NCBI RefSeq assembly: GCF_009695605.1
Contig: NZ_VUNQ01000009.1
Location: 1 to 64,000, forward strand
Direction of reading: 5' to 3'
DNA length: 64,000 bases
Origin: Tissierella pigra
GTDB lineage: Bacteria > Bacillota > Clostridia > Tissierellales > Tissierellaceae
The notes under the pieces were generated by a model that was given only the letters and a program-made list of their open reading frames with translations, ran no database searches and had not been told where the DNA came from. Positions 26,212-35,538 of the stretch are shown in pieces. Within the stretch, counting starts at the first letter, position 1, and each line of letters opens with the position of its first letter. Made by a program: the position numbers and the translations under genes.

Positions 26212-26787
26212 TTGGATAAAAAAACTTTAAGAAAAGAAATGTTGAAAAAAAGGTCAGAATTATCAAGGGAAGATATAGTAGAATACAGCAATATTATTGC
26301 AAATAAAATTTATGAGATGGATAATTATAAAAATGCTAAAAGAATTATGTGTTTTGTCAGTAATGGAGACGAAGTTGAAACTCATCCATTAATAGAACAA
26401 ATTATAAAAGATGGCAAAAGTATTGTTGTACCAATTACTATTCCTAAAACAAGAGAACTTTTAGTATCAGATGTCTATAGTCTTTCTGAATTAGAAGTGG
26501 GAGATTATAATATAGAAGTTCCTAAAAAAGAATTTACAAGAGTTGTGGACCCTAATACTATAGACTTAATCTTAGTACCTGGCGTGGCTTTTGCCAAAGA
26601 TGGTTATAGAGTTGGTTATGGTGGTGGATATTATGATAGATTCCTATCAAAATTATTAAATCCTACACCTAAAATTGCCATAGGGTTTGATTTGCAAGTT
26701 GTTGATAAAGTGCCAACAGATCAATACGATCTTCCTGTAGATATGATTGTGACAGAAAAGAGAATTATTCATTGTTCCAAAAATTAA
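26212..26787 (+). CDS. 5-formyltetrahydrofolate cyclo-ligase
   Basis: 191 residues from TTG 26212 behind AAGAGGTGA; a GTG at 26203 overlaps that site. The family motif VGYGGGYYDRFL and the preceding LVPGVAFAKDGYR are intact, as is the N-terminal basic helix KKTLRKEMLKKR. The enzyme uses ATP to turn 5-formyl-THF into 5,10-methenyl-THF, returning stored folate to one-carbon metabolism. Next gene: a CofE-like ligase 79 bases on with its own extended -10 box. Confidence 0.95.
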   Translation: MDKKTLRKEMLKKRSELSREDIVEYSNIIANKIYEMDNYKNAKRIMCFVSNGDEVETHPLIEQIIKDGKSIVVPITIPKTRELLVSDVYSLSELEVGDYNIEVPKKEFTRVVDPNTIDLILVPGVAFAKDGYRVGYGGGYYDRFLSKLLNPTPKIAIGFDLQVVDKVPTDQYDLPVDMIVTEKRIIHCSKN

Positions 26788-26866
26788 TTCAATCTAACCT
26801 TTTAATTTGATTTATTGGTGGTATAATATATAGGGTGTTTAATTTGTTATTTTAGGAGGAATTATA

Positions 26867-28051
26867 ATGGTAAGAACCGTAGGAACTACATCAAGGGGGA
26901 TTAGAACTCCTATTGTAAAGGAAGGTGACGACCTAGTTAACATAGTTGTTGATTCTTTATTAGAAGCTTCTGAGGCTGAGAACTTTAATATCTGTGATAG
27001 GGATGTTTTAGGAATTACTGAATCTTTATTAGCTAGAGCTCAAGGTAATTATGCTACTGCTGAAGCCATAGGCATAGATGTAAAAAATAAATTTCCTGCC
27101 ACTATTGGGCTAATCTTTCCTATTTTGAGCAGGAACAGATTTTCAATTGTGTTAAAGGGAATAATTGAAAGTGGAAGAAAAGTTGTATTACTTCTATCCT
27201 ATCCAGCAGATGAAGTTGGAAATCATTTAATGGATATAGATAAAATGGATGAATTAAAAATCAATCCTTATACAGATGTATTAACTGAAGAAGATTATAG
27301 AAGATTATTTGGTGAAAAGGTAGTTCATCCTTTTACTGGAGTAGACTATGTAAATATGTATAAAGAAATCGGTAAAGAAAATATAGAAATAATATTTTCC
27401 AATAATCCAGTGACTATTTTAGATTATACTAAAGATATATTAGTAGCAAATATTCATGATAGACATAGAACTAAGAGAATTCTTAAAGAAGCTGGGGCAA
27501 ATATGGTATATGGTCTAGATGATATTCTTAGTTCACCTATTGATAATTCTGGTTACAATGATGAATATGGTATTCTCGGTTCAAACCTTGCATCTGAAAA
27601 TGAATTAAAGCTGTTTCCAAGAGATTCACAAAACTTTGTAGAAAAAGTTCAAAAGAAAATTAAGGAAAAGACAGGGAAAACTGTAGAAGTTATGATTTAT
27701 GGTGATGGAGCATTTAAAGACCCTGTAGGAAAGATTTGGGAATTAGCTGACCCTGTGGTTTCACCTGGATATACTAAAGGTCTAGAGGGTACTCCAAATG
27801 AATTAAAGCTAAAATATTTAGTTGATACTGAGTTAGATGATTTACGTGGTAATGATGTAATAGCAGCAGTAAAAAATAAAATCAATAGTAAAGATAATAA
27901 TATGACCACACAGGCAGAAGCTTTAGGTACAACTCCAAGAAGATTAACAGATTTACTAGGCAGTCTTTGTGACTTAACTAGTGGCAGTGGAGATAAAGGC
28001 ACACCTATAGTCTTAATCCAAGGTTATTTCGATAATTATGCAACAGAGTAG
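26867..28051 (+). CDS. CofE-like (coenzyme F420-0:L-glutamate ligase family) protein
   Basis: 394 residues behind AGGAGGAATTATA. N-terminal RTVGTTSRGIRTPIVKEGDD and downstream GDGAFKDPVGKIWELADP place it in the CofE/FbiB ligase superfamily, which adds gamma-linked glutamate to F420-0. It is longer than archaeal CofE (about 250 residues). I see no other F420 gene in the window, and most Clostridia do not make F420, so the substrate is probably different. The neighbour 5-formyl-THF cyclo-ligase makes folate polyglutamylation a testable idea, not a conclusion. Confidence 0.8.
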   Translation: MVRTVGTTSRGIRTPIVKEGDDLVNIVVDSLLEASEAENFNICDRDVLGITESLLARAQGNYATAEAIGIDVKNKFPATIGLIFPILSRNRFSIVLKGIIESGRKVVLLLSYPADEVGNHLMDIDKMDELKINPYTDVLTEEDYRRLFGEKVVHPFTGVDYVNMYKEIGKENIEIIFSNNPVTILDYTKDILVANIHDRHRTKRILKEAGANMVYGLDDILSSPIDNSGYNDEYGILGSNLASENELKLFPRDSQNFVEKVQKKIKEKTGKTVEVMIYGDGAFKDPVGKIWELADPVVSPGYTKGLEGTPNELKLKYLVDTELDDLRGNDVIAAVKNKINSKDNNMTTQAEALGTTPRRLTDLLGSLCDLTSGSGDKGTPIVLIQGYFDNYATE

Positions 28052-28068
28052 GGATTCCCTACTCTGTT
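28042..28068. terminator. Bidirectional terminator
   Basis: AACAGAGTAGGG / CCCTACTCTGTT with loop ATT, spanning the stop codon of the CofE-like gene and followed by ATATTTTTTA. It also faces the convergent sulfatase gene. Confidence 0.85.
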
Positions 28069-29963
28069 ATATTTTTTAAAGCATCTCTTTTTAAGATTAA
28101 GTCAGAAATATATAGATGATTCTGAAGTTCTTTTATTTTTTCTTCATATAAATCAATATCCATTTCTTCTCCATTCTCTTTATTATATACTTTATTCTCT
28201 GCACTTATATATATGAACTCATTAGTTATTACATTGCTATTTCTTAAAACTGCATATCCCTCACTTGTATTTATTAAATCTTTCCCTAAAGCATGAGGCA
28301 CATCAAAATCCATAAGATTTGCAATTGTAGGAAGAATATCTATTTGTCCTCCTATTTTACTAATTGTCTGATGTTCTGTTATACTGCTGTCATGAATCAG
28401 TAACGGAACTTTTTGAAGTTCTGTCCATTGAGCCTCAGAATAGTCATGACCTGTAAATTCCATAAGTTCCTCTGCCTTATCCTTTGGAACTGCTTGATGG
28501 TCTCCATATATGACTATTAAAGTATTATCATAAATCCCTTGCTCCTTTAGATAGTCCATTAAATCCCCTATGGCATCATCTGCATAGTTAGCAGCCTTCA
28601 AATAATATCCTAAAAATGTCCCTTCATATTTTCCCACATCAAATTTATATTCCTCAAAGTACTTAAAATTAAATGGATAATGGCTGGACAAAGAAATCAT
28701 AAAGCTATAAAAAGGCTCTTTTTTATTTATTTTATCTAAGGTCTGCTTATAAAAGGATTTATCTCCTAATCCCCATCCAATGTATTCGTTTATTTCAAAT
28801 TTTTGATTGCTAAAAAACTCATCAAACCCCAGTGCATTATACATTATAGCTCTATTCCAAAATGTTGGATTGTTTGCATGGGAAGCATAAGTTCCATATC
28901 CCTTTTCCTTTAAAATATTTCCTATGGAATCATAGGTATTAGTTGGATATAGAAAATAAGCACTTCCTTCTTTAGCAGGATAAACAGAGGCATTAGACAA
29001 TAATTCTGCATCAGAAGTATTCCCCCCTCCTGTTTGATAATATATATTATCAAAATATATGCTTTCGTTTATTAGACGATTCAAATTAGGTGTTATTTCT
29101 TCTCCAGATGGGGTCTTTGCATTTATTACAAACTCTTGTAATGCCTCTACTTGAAGTATTATAAGATTTTTTCCTTGAGATATACCTTTATAATTTGTAC
29201 CCTGTATTTTTTTGTTATTAAAATGGCTGGTAAGCTCCTCTATCTCTTTATGGTTCATTTTTCGATTTCTAAAAATAGTATTTTTAGTAAATTCCTTTAT
29301 ATCATAATAATGATAATATGCTATACCACCATGTTTTATAATATGATTATTATCATAAGAGAACGTTGAAGTATCTGCATTTTTTAATGATATAAATATT
29401 AATAGTACTCCTACCATTGATATAACCAAAGTTTTAAATACTCTTTTTAAAAATGATTCTCTATTATTCCTATGAAAAATACTTTCTTTAAATATTCTAT
29501 TCAATAAAAATAATATAAATACGATTACTGGAAAATCTAATATATATACTAAGTCTTTAATTTTTACTAAACTCCATATACTATCTCCTAAAGAACCTAC
29601 AAATCCTATTTGATATATAGATGTTACACTAAGGGCACTATAATAATATCTATAATATACTGTATCTGAAAATAATATAAAGCTAAAAATCAAATTGAAA
29701 ATCAATAGTCCTAAAGACTTTTTCTTATTGGAAATTAACATCACAATAGATAAAAGAATTATACACATTCCTAAATTAGCAATCAACATCATGGTATTTT
29801 CAAATTTAAAATATGGTATGCGATTTAATTTAGTAGTGAATTGAAAATAGAATGTCTTTACAAATATTGCACCTAGAAACATTAAGAAAATCAGAACATT
29901 TTTTAACCTATTGTTTCCAAAACTTACGTTTATTTTAAATAGTTTTTTCAATCTGTATATCAT
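28059..29963 (-). CDS. LTA synthase family sulfatase (polyglycerolphosphate-type)
   Basis: 634 residues from ATG 29963 (AGGAGGG upstream); the longer frame to 30056 lacks a site. About five N-terminal membrane helices are followed by an extracellular alkaline-phosphatase-fold domain. Catalytic Thr in GGGNTSDAELL, metal residues in VEALQEF, and YGDHQAVP near the end match LtaS. These enzymes transfer glycerol phosphate from phosphatidylglycerol to build lipoteichoic acid or related polymers. A monocistronic unit divergent from the glycan operon. Confidence 0.92.
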   Translation of the reverse strand: MIYRLKKLFKINVSFGNNRLKNVLIFLMFLGAIFVKTFYFQFTTKLNRIPYFKFENTMMLIANLGMCIILLSIVMLISNKKKSLGLLIFNLIFSFILFSDTVYYRYYYSALSVTSIYQIGFVGSLGDSIWSLVKIKDLVYILDFPVIVFILFLLNRIFKESIFHRNNRESFLKRVFKTLVISMVGVLLIFISLKNADTSTFSYDNNHIIKHGGIAYYHYYDIKEFTKNTIFRNRKMNHKEIEELTSHFNNKKIQGTNYKGISQGKNLIILQVEALQEFVINAKTPSGEEITPNLNRLINESIYFDNIYYQTGGGNTSDAELLSNASVYPAKEGSAYFLYPTNTYDSIGNILKEKGYGTYASHANNPTFWNRAIMYNALGFDEFFSNQKFEINEYIGWGLGDKSFYKQTLDKINKKEPFYSFMISLSSHYPFNFKYFEEYKFDVGKYEGTFLGYYLKAANYADDAIGDLMDYLKEQGIYDNTLIVIYGDHQAVPKDKAEELMEFTGHDYSEAQWTELQKVPLLIHDSSITEHQTISKIGGQIDILPTIANLMDFDVPHALGKDLINTSEGYAVLRNSNVITNEFIYISAENKVYNKENGEEMDIDLYEEKIKELQNHLYISDLILKRDALKNITE

Positions 29964-30075
29964 TTTACCCTCCTTCTTTTTATTTTCTTTAATCCCATAC
30001 AATTTAAAGTTTATCATAAAACTATTAAATTTTACAGTTCTTTTCAATATCTGCATTTTAAAAAGTCATATCCAA

Positions 30076-30084
30076 TGCTATAAT
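30076..30084 (+). promoter_or_regulatory. Extended -10 promoter element for the glycan operon
   Basis: TG-C-TATAAT (30076-30084); no clear -35. The start codon ATG 30128 follows. Confidence 0.45.
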
Positions 30085-30127
30085 ATTATAAGAATAATTA
30101 TTTATCTTTTATGGAAGGATTGAGAAC

Positions 30128-31231
30128 ATGATAAATGTACTGCATTTAATTAATGTTACAGGAGGTGGTGGTACAGAAAGCTATATCTATTCCCTAGCCC
30201 AAAAATTACATAACAATAGATGTAAATTCTTTTTAGTCTATTCAGAAGAAGGTCCTAGTCTAAATCTATTTAAAAATTTAGGTATAGAAACCATTAAATT
30301 ATCTATGAATAGCCCTTATGATTTTAAAGCTGCTAAACAGTTAAAAAAAATATGTGCTGATAAATCAATTGATGTAATCCATACTCATTTTTTAAGAGAA
30401 AACTATATAAGTATTATTTCTAAAGTCTTAGGAAATAATGTAAAACTTATTAATACTCGCCATATGCTTATAAAAAACAGTAAATCAGTTGTATATTCCA
30501 ATAGATTTATGACAAAATTTAACTATAAAGTTATAGCTGTAAGTAAAGCTGTAGAAGAACTTCTTATGGATGAAGGTATTTTGCCTAATAAAATTCAATT
30601 GATTTATACTGGAATAGATTTAGATAGTTGGTCTAGTGAAAAAAACTTGGAATTTAGAAATGAATTTAATATAGATAAAGATGACATTCTAATAGCCTCT
30701 GTTGCAAGATTTTCGGAGGAAAAAGGTCATGAATTTCTACTAAATTCTATTGCTGCTATGAAAAATATTATTGAATCTAAAGAAATTTCTGATTTGAAAT
30801 TTAAGTTTGTTCTTGTAGGTGATGGAAATTTATTAAATAAAACTATGGAATTGGCTCAGAATTTAGATATTAATAACGATATAATATTTACTGGACATAG
30901 AAATGATATAAATCATATTTTAAGAGCCTGTGACTTATTTATATCCCATTCTAAATCTGAAGCTTTTGGTATCTCCATATTGGAAGCTTTGGCTTCTGGA
31001 CTGCCTGTTATATCTACAGATAGTGGAGGTTCAAGGGAAATCATAACTCCAAGTTGTGATTTTGGCACATTGATTCCTTATGGCGATAAAGATAAATTAG
31101 CAGAATCTATATTGAAGTTTTTATCTAATAAAAATTTAATAAAAATCTATAGTAAAAATGGATTGAATTTTTTAAGTAATAACTTTAATCTTGATAATAC
31201 TATGGAAGAAACTTATAATCTATATAGTTAA
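30128..31231 (+). CDS. Glycosyltransferase family 4
   Basis: 367 residues, GT-B fold. The N-terminal loop GGGGTESYIYSLAQKL binds acceptor; C-terminal donor motifs are SHSKSEAFGISILEALASG and the GSREII segment. It probably adds a hexose from a nucleotide-sugar to a lipid-linked or wall glycan on the inner membrane face. First of four rightward genes (GT4, two DUF4330 proteins, O-antigen-ligase-like), which together look like a polysaccharide assembly unit. Confidence 0.92.
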   Translation: MINVLHLINVTGGGGTESYIYSLAQKLHNNRCKFFLVYSEEGPSLNLFKNLGIETIKLSMNSPYDFKAAKQLKKICADKSIDVIHTHFLRENYISIISKVLGNNVKLINTRHMLIKNSKSVVYSNRFMTKFNYKVIAVSKAVEELLMDEGILPNKIQLIYTGIDLDSWSSEKNLEFRNEFNIDKDDILIASVARFSEEKGHEFLLNSIAAMKNIIESKEISDLKFKFVLVGDGNLLNKTMELAQNLDINNDIIFTGHRNDINHILRACDLFISHSKSEAFGISILEALASGLPVISTDSGGSREIITPSCDFGTLIPYGDKDKLAESILKFLSNKNLIKIYSKNGLNFLSNNFNLDNTMEETYNLYS

Positions 31232-31267
31232 GTTTAAATACAAATAACAAATGAAAGGAGACAAGAT

Positions 31268-31759
31268 ATGATAATTGACAATAAGGGAAGAATCTTTGGA
31301 AAAATTAGCATTATAGATGTTTTGTTTATATTAATAGGGTTATTTCTTGGAGCTTTAGTATTATTTAAACTTGGATTTATATCTAATAATCAAGGATCTA
31401 TTATAAGTAAAAATAAAGTTGAAGTTGTATTTTATCAAGAGGAAGTAAATAATTTCTCCTCAGATAATGTTCATATAGGAGACCCTGCTTCTGAAGCTTT
31501 ACAAAATGTTAGTTTTGGTACTGTTACAGATATTAAGATAGGCAAATCTGTATCTTGGGATTCAACTGTGGAAGGCAAGCAATTTTCCTCTCCCAGAGAA
31601 GGTTATTCATCTATATATATAAGTATGGAAGCTGATGGTACTTTAGGACCTAATGGAATAAACCTTGGTGGTTCTACTTATTATATTGGACAAACCATCA
31701 CCCTAAGAGCTGGTAACTCAATATTCTATGGGAAAATTCATAGTGCAGATAAAATATAG
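31268..31759 (+). CDS. DUF4330 family membrane-anchored protein (copy 1)
   Basis: 163 residues: a short cytoplasmic start (NKGRIFGKISIIDV), one membrane helix (about 14-37) and an extracytoplasmic beta-rich domain. Residues EGYSSIYISMEADGTLG and YYIGQTITLRAGNS recur almost unchanged in the next gene. DUF4330 proteins occur in polysaccharide loci but have no assigned role. AAAGGAG precedes ATG 31268. Confidence 0.82.
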   Translation: MIIDNKGRIFGKISIIDVLFILIGLFLGALVLFKLGFISNNQGSIISKNKVEVVFYQEEVNNFSSDNVHIGDPASEALQNVSFGTVTDIKIGKSVSWDSTVEGKQFSSPREGYSSIYISMEADGTLGPNGINLGGSTYYIGQTITLRAGNSIFYGKIHSADKI

Positions 31760-31771
31760 GAGGTAGTTTTC

Positions 31772-32266
31772 ATGAGTAAAAATAATTTAAAACCAAAAAG
31801 AAAATTCACCATTATAGATGGGATTATTATATTTGTTCTTGTAGTTGGAATTGCTGCAGTGGGCAATAAATTTAAAAAAGCACAGGTAAATACTCCATTT
31901 GTGGCTAAATCAGATAAGATTGAAATTTCTTATTTTGTTGAAGAAATACCTGAATCTGCTGCAACTTCAATAGAAATTGGTGATTCTGTGAGAGAATCAA
32001 TTCAAAATGCTAATTTCGGCAAAGTTTCAGATAAAGTTGTAGACCAGTCCATATCTTGGTCTAGAGATGTAGATGGAAATTATGTACCTTCTACTAAAGA
32101 AGGATATGCTTCATTGTATATAACTATGGAAGCTGATGGAATTATAGGTAAAAATGGTGTAACTATTGATAAATCTATTTATTATATAGGTCAAACCCTT
32201 ACTATATATGCAGGTAACTCAATGTTACAAAATGGAAGAATAGCTGAAATTAAAAAAGTTGAATAG
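31772..32266 (+). CDS. DUF4330 family membrane-anchored protein (copy 2)
   Basis: 164 residues, same layout as its upstream neighbour: basic start (MSKNNLKPKRKFTIIDG), one helix, outer domain with EGYASLYITMEADGIIG and YYIGQTLTIYAGNS. The two genes are 12 bases apart and arose by tandem duplication, then diverged strongly in the first half of the outer domain, which hints at different partners or a heteromer. Function unknown. Confidence 0.82.
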   Translation: MSKNNLKPKRKFTIIDGIIIFVLVVGIAAVGNKFKKAQVNTPFVAKSDKIEISYFVEEIPESAATSIEIGDSVRESIQNANFGKVSDKVVDQSISWSRDVDGNYVPSTKEGYASLYITMEADGIIGKNGVTIDKSIYYIGQTLTIYAGNSMLQNGRIAEIKKVE

Positions 32267-32285
32267 CCATTGGAAGGTGATGAAA

Positions 32286-33812
32286 ATGGAATACCTTATA
32301 AATAACAGCTTAATTATTGGATATATATATAAGTTGTTAATGTTTGTAAAAAATAAGTTTAAAGATTCTTTAATATATGGACTGTCCATCTCCTTTGTTA
32401 AAAAGATACAATATTACCTATCTTATAGCAAGATTTGGAACTACTTAAAAAGACCTGATTATTTAGATACTATTTGGCGAAATAGTTTTATCTATAGAGT
32501 TCTAGACAAATGCTTAAATGGACCAATTATCTTCTTTAGGAAATTTTATTTAAAATATGAAGAAGCTTTTTCCTATAGTTATATATTTAAGTTTATTAAA
32601 TTTTTAATAAGTAGGTTTGAAATAGTCATAGGACTAACTTTAATCTTTACTTTTATAATACCAGACCATAGATGGTACAATATTTATGGAGTTTTATTTA
32701 CTTTAATTCTTCTTATATTATTTATTATAAAGATTATAATTGAACCTGCTAAATCCATAGATATTTTTCATTTAGATTTTAGCTTAGTGCTGTTTTTTGC
32801 TACAATAACTTTAGCAACTGTAACATCTTTATTTCCTAGGGAAAGTATAAATTACTTTATTTATTATTTAATCTCATTTATTACAGTGATTATAATTATT
32901 AGTTCTATTGATTCAACAGATGAATTAAATAGGCTTATTGAATTGCTTCTTATGGGAACCTTTCTTACAGTACTATATGGTATATGGCAATGGAAAGTAG
33001 TTGGTATAGAGGTTAATCCTTCTTTAACTGATTTGACAGTTAATCAAAGTATGTCTGGTAGAGTATTTTCAACTATGGGAAATCCTAATATATATGGAGA
33101 ATTGTTGGTTCTTACTATGCCGTTTTTAGGGACTGTATTTTTCAACTCAAAATCTTGGTGGAAAAAAGCATTTATCCTATGTATATCTTTACCTATTGTT
33201 GTAATACTTTTGAAAACAGGTTCTAGATCTGCTTGGGTATCCTTTGCATTTGCAATGTTTATATTTGTATTCTTTAAAAATAAAAAGCTTCTACCTTTTA
33301 TGATTTTAATTGGAATACTATGTATCCCAATATTACCTCAATCTATTTATAGAAGAATACTAACAATATTTAACCCAAACGATTCATCTATAAAGTATAG
33401 AAAACAAATTTTAGAACCTGCTATACCTATGTTGAAAAATTATTGGCTTGGTGGTGTAGGTCTAGGAAATCAAGTATTTAATACTATATATAAAAGATAT
33501 AAATCCTTTGCATTAAAGACTGTAGCTCATACTCATAATCTTTATTTACAACTTTGGTTAGAAGCTGGAATATTGGCTTTAGGATCATTTATATTATTAA
33601 TATTTAGATTATTTAAGAAATCTATGGTGTTGATATTTAATAAAAAAGATGATTCCATTAATAATATATTAATAGCTTGTATATCTGGTATAGGTGGACT
33701 AATGGTTATGGGATTTGCTGATCATGTGTGGTTTTATAATAGAATTCTATTCTTGTTTTTTATAGTAGTTGGAATATGCCTTTGTGGATTGAAACTATTA
33801 AATAAACAATAG
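32286..33812 (+). CDS. O-antigen ligase/polymerase-like (Wzy_C) membrane protein
   Basis: 508 residues from ATG 32286 (GGAAGGTGATG upstream; GTG and ATG codons before it overlap the previous gene). About twelve helices with the large loop near GNPNIYGELLVLTMPFLG and TGSRSAWVSFAFAM, then LGGVGLGNQ and VAHTHNLYLQLWLEAG, the conserved H-N-x-L-Q motif of WaaL/Wzy enzymes. It probably polymerises or ligates the glycan made by this operon. The N-terminal hydrophilic 110 residues are longer than usual. Confidence 0.88.
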   Translation: MEYLINNSLIIGYIYKLLMFVKNKFKDSLIYGLSISFVKKIQYYLSYSKIWNYLKRPDYLDTIWRNSFIYRVLDKCLNGPIIFFRKFYLKYEEAFSYSYIFKFIKFLISRFEIVIGLTLIFTFIIPDHRWYNIYGVLFTLILLILFIIKIIIEPAKSIDIFHLDFSLVLFFATITLATVTSLFPRESINYFIYYLISFITVIIIISSIDSTDELNRLIELLLMGTFLTVLYGIWQWKVVGIEVNPSLTDLTVNQSMSGRVFSTMGNPNIYGELLVLTMPFLGTVFFNSKSWWKKAFILCISLPIVVILLKTGSRSAWVSFAFAMFIFVFFKNKKLLPFMILIGILCIPILPQSIYRRILTIFNPNDSSIKYRKQILEPAIPMLKNYWLGGVGLGNQVFNTIYKRYKSFALKTVAHTHNLYLQLWLEAGILALGSFILLIFRLFKKSMVLIFNKKDDSINNILIACISGIGGLMVMGFADHVWFYNRILFLFFIVVGICLCGLKLLNKQ

Positions 33813-33851
33813 GAAAAGAAATAGACTGATTTCCTATTATACTCATAAATC

Positions 33852-33880
33852 TTGACAACAATTCAACTTTTTAGTAGAAT
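33852..33880 (+). promoter_or_regulatory. Promoter of the cobalamin-riboswitch operon
   Basis: TTGACA at 33852, 17-base spacer, TAGAAT at 33875-33880. Transcription would begin at about 33887, just before the riboswitch. Confidence 0.8.
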
Positions 33881-33892
33881 TGAGTCGACAAT

Positions 33893-34060
33893 TAAATAAA
33901 AAAAATAGGTTCTAATTTTAGATTAAAAGGGAAGTTGGGTGAAAGTCCCACACGGTCCCGCCGCTGTAAAAGAGAAGTTTTTTCAAATATGCCACTAGGA
34001 AACTGGGAAGGCTGAAAAAATGTAGATCCTTGAGTCAGAATACCTGCCTATTTTTTATTA
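33893..34060 (+). promoter_or_regulatory. Cobalamin (adenosylcobalamin-class) riboswitch
   Basis: The conserved core is clear: AAGGGAAGTTGGGTGAAAGT, CCCGCCGCTGTAA, GCCACTAGGAAACTGGGAAG and GAGTCAGAATACCTGCC (the B12 box). The ends pair as P1 (AAATAGG near 33905 with CCTATTTTTT near 34050). It lies between a consensus promoter and an intrinsic terminator, so B12 binding should favour termination and switch off the uptake genes behind it. Confidence 0.96.
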
Positions 34061-34120
34061 CTATACTTTACGGAAGATGAAGGAGGTAGATTAGAATAGG
34101 AAAAATGTATTTTCTATAAG

Positions 34121-34155
34121 CAATCCTTTATTAATTTAAATAGGATTGTTTTTTT
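34121..34155 (+). terminator. Riboswitch-controlled intrinsic terminator
   Basis: CAATCCT (34121-34127) and AGGATTG (34142-34148) form the stem, followed by seven T. It lies 60 bases past the riboswitch core and 20 before the first gene, as in transcriptional OFF switches. Confidence 0.85.
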
Positions 34156-34177
34156 ATTTTTAAAATTAGGAGGAATT

Positions 34178-34498
34178 ATGAAAATAGCAATAGGTGTATG
34201 TGAAAAAATCAATGGTATTTGTACAACAATGGGATGTTTTAAAGCTTATAATAATAAGGAAAAGCATTTTGAAGAGTATAAAAATATAAGTACAGAATTA
34301 GTTTCTTTTTTTACCTGTGATATATGTTCTAAAAATACTAAAGAAAATATAGAAAATATCAGTAAAAAACTAAAAGAATTTGAAGTAGAAAGACTACATT
34401 TAGGTGTATGTGTAGTAAAATGCAAAGCAAATATATTAGAAGAAATAAAGGAAGTTTTTACAAAGAATAATATAGAAGTAATAGAAGGAACTCATTAA
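34178..34498 (+). CDS. CGGC-domain-like cysteine-rich protein
   Basis: 106 residues behind AGGAGGAATT. Seven cysteines: C8, C15, C20, C47, C50, C78, C82. The start IAIGVCEK..GICTTMGC and the overall length fit the CGGC domain family, but the name-giving CGGC motif reads CDIC (47-50). The family is presumed metal- or cofactor-binding. Its place as first gene under a B12 riboswitch, ahead of the importer, suggests a role in corrinoid or cobalt handling; that is inference. Confidence 0.75.
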   Translation: MKIAIGVCEKINGICTTMGCFKAYNNKEKHFEEYKNISTELVSFFTCDICSKNTKENIENISKKLKEFEVERLHLGVCVVKCKANILEEIKEVFTKNNIEVIEGTH

Positions 34499-34516
34499 TA
34501 TATAGGGGGAAACAGA

Positions 34517-35530
34517 ATGAAAAAGTTTTTAAGTATATTTTTAGCAACAGCAATAATGTTTAGTATTACAGGTTGTGATAAGAAATCTGAAGAAGTTAAA
34601 GATGAAAATGTAATTGTGGAAGATACCGTGGAAAGTACAGAAGTTAAAAATGAACACTATCCAGTAATCATAACCACATATAATTATGAAAAAGAACCTA
34701 TAGAAATTACTTTTGAAAAAACACCAGAAAAAGTAGTAGCTGTATATCAAAACTCCATTGAAACATTGTTAGCATTAGGTCTTGAGGATAAAATAGTGGC
34801 GGCAGCAGGACTTGACCATGATGTAAAAGATGAATATAAAGAAGCCTTTAGTAAAGTAAAATATTACGATAATGTTCCTACAAAAGAAGAAGTTATAGGA
34901 CTTGAAGCAAATTTTATATTAAGCTGGTATTCTTTTTTTGGGGAAAAGAGACTTGGAGATGTTGGATTTTGGCATGAAAGAAATATAAATACTTATATGG
35001 CACAAAATAGCGGAGTTTCTAAACCAGATTCTATTGAAAATGAATATAATGATATATTAAATATGGGAAAAATCTTTAATGTAGAGGATAAAGCAAAGGC
35101 CATAGTTGATAATATGAAGGCTGAAATCGAAAAAGCCAAAGAATTTGGAAAAGATAGAGAACCAGTAAAAACAGTTATTTTAGAAATAGGAAAAGAAAAT
35201 ACTTTTAGAATTTATGGAGAAGACAGTATTGGAGGAAATATTGCCACTTTAGTTGGAGCAGATTTAGTAGCAAAAGAAAATGGTAGAATTGGTGCAGAGG
35301 ATCTAGTAAATCTTAATCCTGAAGTTATATTTACTGTTTATTATGGAGATGCCATAGATAGAGATACGGCTTTACAATCTATAATGGAAAATCCAGCATT
35401 ATCAAGTATATCAGCTATACAAAATAATAGGGTACACTCTATTATGTTAAGTGAAGTTTTTGCAAGTGGTATAAGAACCTTAGATGGTATAATATCCATA
35501 AGCAAAGGCTTATATCCAGAGCTTAACTAG
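34517..35530 (+). CDS. btuF: ABC importer substrate-binding lipoprotein, BtuF type
   Basis: 337 residues with a lipoprotein signal (FSITGC, lipidated C20) and a two-lobed class III binding fold: KTPEKVVAVYQNSIETLLAL at the start of lobe 1 and IGAEDLVNLNPEVIFTVYYG in lobe 2. This fold binds corrinoids or siderophores; the upstream cobalamin riboswitch points to corrinoids. It delivers ligand to the permease and ATPase encoded next (8 bases on). Confidence 0.88.
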   Translation: MKKFLSIFLATAIMFSITGCDKKSEEVKDENVIVEDTVESTEVKNEHYPVIITTYNYEKEPIEITFEKTPEKVVAVYQNSIETLLALGLEDKIVAAAGLDHDVKDEYKEAFSKVKYYDNVPTKEEVIGLEANFILSWYSFFGEKRLGDVGFWHERNINTYMAQNSGVSKPDSIENEYNDILNMGKIFNVEDKAKAIVDNMKAEIEKAKEFGKDREPVKTVILEIGKENTFRIYGEDSIGGNIATLVGADLVAKENGRIGAEDLVNLNPEVIFTVYYGDAIDRDTALQSIMENPALSSISAIQNNRVHSIMLSEVFASGIRTLDGIISISKGLYPELN

Positions 35531-35538
35531 GAGTCACT

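Noticed and set aside
28059-30056. Longer start for the sulfatase at 30056
   Set aside because: The extra 31 residues have no ribosome site and would overlap the region of the divergent promoter; ATG 29963 has AGGAGGG.
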